Shown here: piece by piece, positions 35,187-35,249 of the stretch
How positions within the stretch are numbered: position 1 is the first letter of the stretch
Layout: each line of letters opens with the position of its first letter
NCBI GenBank assembly: GCA_018065415.1
Contig: JAGHTI010000052.1
Span: 1 to 35,249, forward strand
Reading direction: 5' to 3'
DNA from: Candidatus Equicola stercoris
GTDB taxonomy: Bacteria; Bacteroidota; Bacteroidia; Bacteroidales; Bacteroidaceae
Length of the DNA: 35,249 bases
Program-made: the position numbers and the translations under genes
Notes under the pieces: generated by a model
Databases searched by the model: none
The model's input: the letters and a program-made list of their open reading frames with translations, nothing else
What the model was told of the DNA's origin: nothing

Positions 35187-35249
35187 TCTAACTTGCCCAG
35201 ATGGTAGGTCTGCCCGACAACAATGGTGATTCTGCCCGACAAGTCAGAT
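35187..35249. repeat. Start of another 22-bp array at the window edge
   Basis: TCTGCCCGACAA recurs 22 bases apart (35209 and 35231), with a weaker GCCC match 17 bases earlier. The array is cut by the window end. Its ACAATGG core also occurs in units 1-2 of the left array. Confidence 0.55.

Larger units (their letters stand above)
34310..35249. other. Gene-free, repeat-filled end region
   Basis: No credible gene is seen in 940 bases. After the terminator come the 22-bp array at 34391-34654, the inverted 41-bp hairpin element at 34709-34749 and a roughly 116-base spacer with a GTAAAT/ATTTAC hairpin (34802-34815). Then follow a CTCTGCGAGAG motif (34866-34876), a second 22-bp array (34921-35159) and the start of a third (35187 to the edge). 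Confidence 0.8.

Noticed and set aside
1..35249. Whole window as a composite transposon bounded by inverted repeats
   Set aside because: The inverted arrays do flank about 34 kb, but the content is core housekeeping genes with no transposase or integrase. Dispersed genome repeats explain it better.

Overview
The window looks like chromosomal DNA from a member of the Bacteroidota, most likely Bacteroidales and probably Prevotella-like. The reasons are a porU-porV pair of the type IX secretion system, promoters of the TTTG / TAnnTTTG type instead of -35/-10 boxes, almost no Shine-Dalgarno sequences, a 474-residue signal peptidase I with a large insertion, a long EF-Ts and moderately AT-rich coding. 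The genus is an inference. No tRNA, rRNA, transposase, phage gene or cas gene was seen.

Layout. Bases 1-1005 hold no credible gene and are made of repeats and hairpins. From 27446 down to 1006 everything is on the minus strand. (i) A run from 27446 to 17703: glycosyltransferase, hflX, a DUF4954 protein, an M16 peptidase, class I fumarase and a lipoprotein phosphoesterase. (ii) A ribosomal operon, rplM-rpsI-rpsB-tsf (17444-14565), with a structured leader and an intrinsic terminator. (iii) A seven-gene run from 14376 to 5598: FAH-family protein, porU, porV, ispF, an orphan histidine kinase and two related glycosyltransferases. (iv) A run from 5509 to 1006: DUF177 protein, rpmF, era, der, then an MlaE/MlaF-type ABC transporter pair. 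At 27447-27590 transcription diverges: dapB, lepB, a multidomain corrinoid methyltransferase and a sodium:solute symporter run on the plus strand to 34309. Bases 34310-35249 are again gene-free and full of repeats.

How the genes fit together. Most are core functions: ribosome proteins and assembly GTPases (Der, Era, HflX), isoprenoid and lysine precursors (IspF, DapB), envelope work (Mla-type lipid transport, signal peptidase, T9SS sortase PorU with its shuttle PorV) and fumarate metabolism. The least ordinary protein is the 938-residue fusion of a URO-D-type methyltransferase domain, a MetH-type homocysteine methyltransferase domain and a B12-binding domain, followed by a transporter that may bring in its methyl donor.

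The most striking signal is non-coding. Four arrays of drifting 22-bp units lie in the two end regions (1-154, 34391-34654, 34921-35159 and 35187 to the window edge). The left array and one right array are inverted relative to each other. Each is followed, in the same order and at nearly the same spacing, by a CTCTGCGAGAG motif and then a 41-bp hairpin element. The two hairpin copies differ by a compensatory base-pair change. Inside operons, many of the non-trivial gaps are filled with 7- or 8-bp tandem repeats. Two unrelated genes (mlaE-type permease and symporter) carry the same two-word 8-bp repeat leader in the same phase, one base before ATG. I cannot say what these arrays do; they are the best candidate here for something undescribed.
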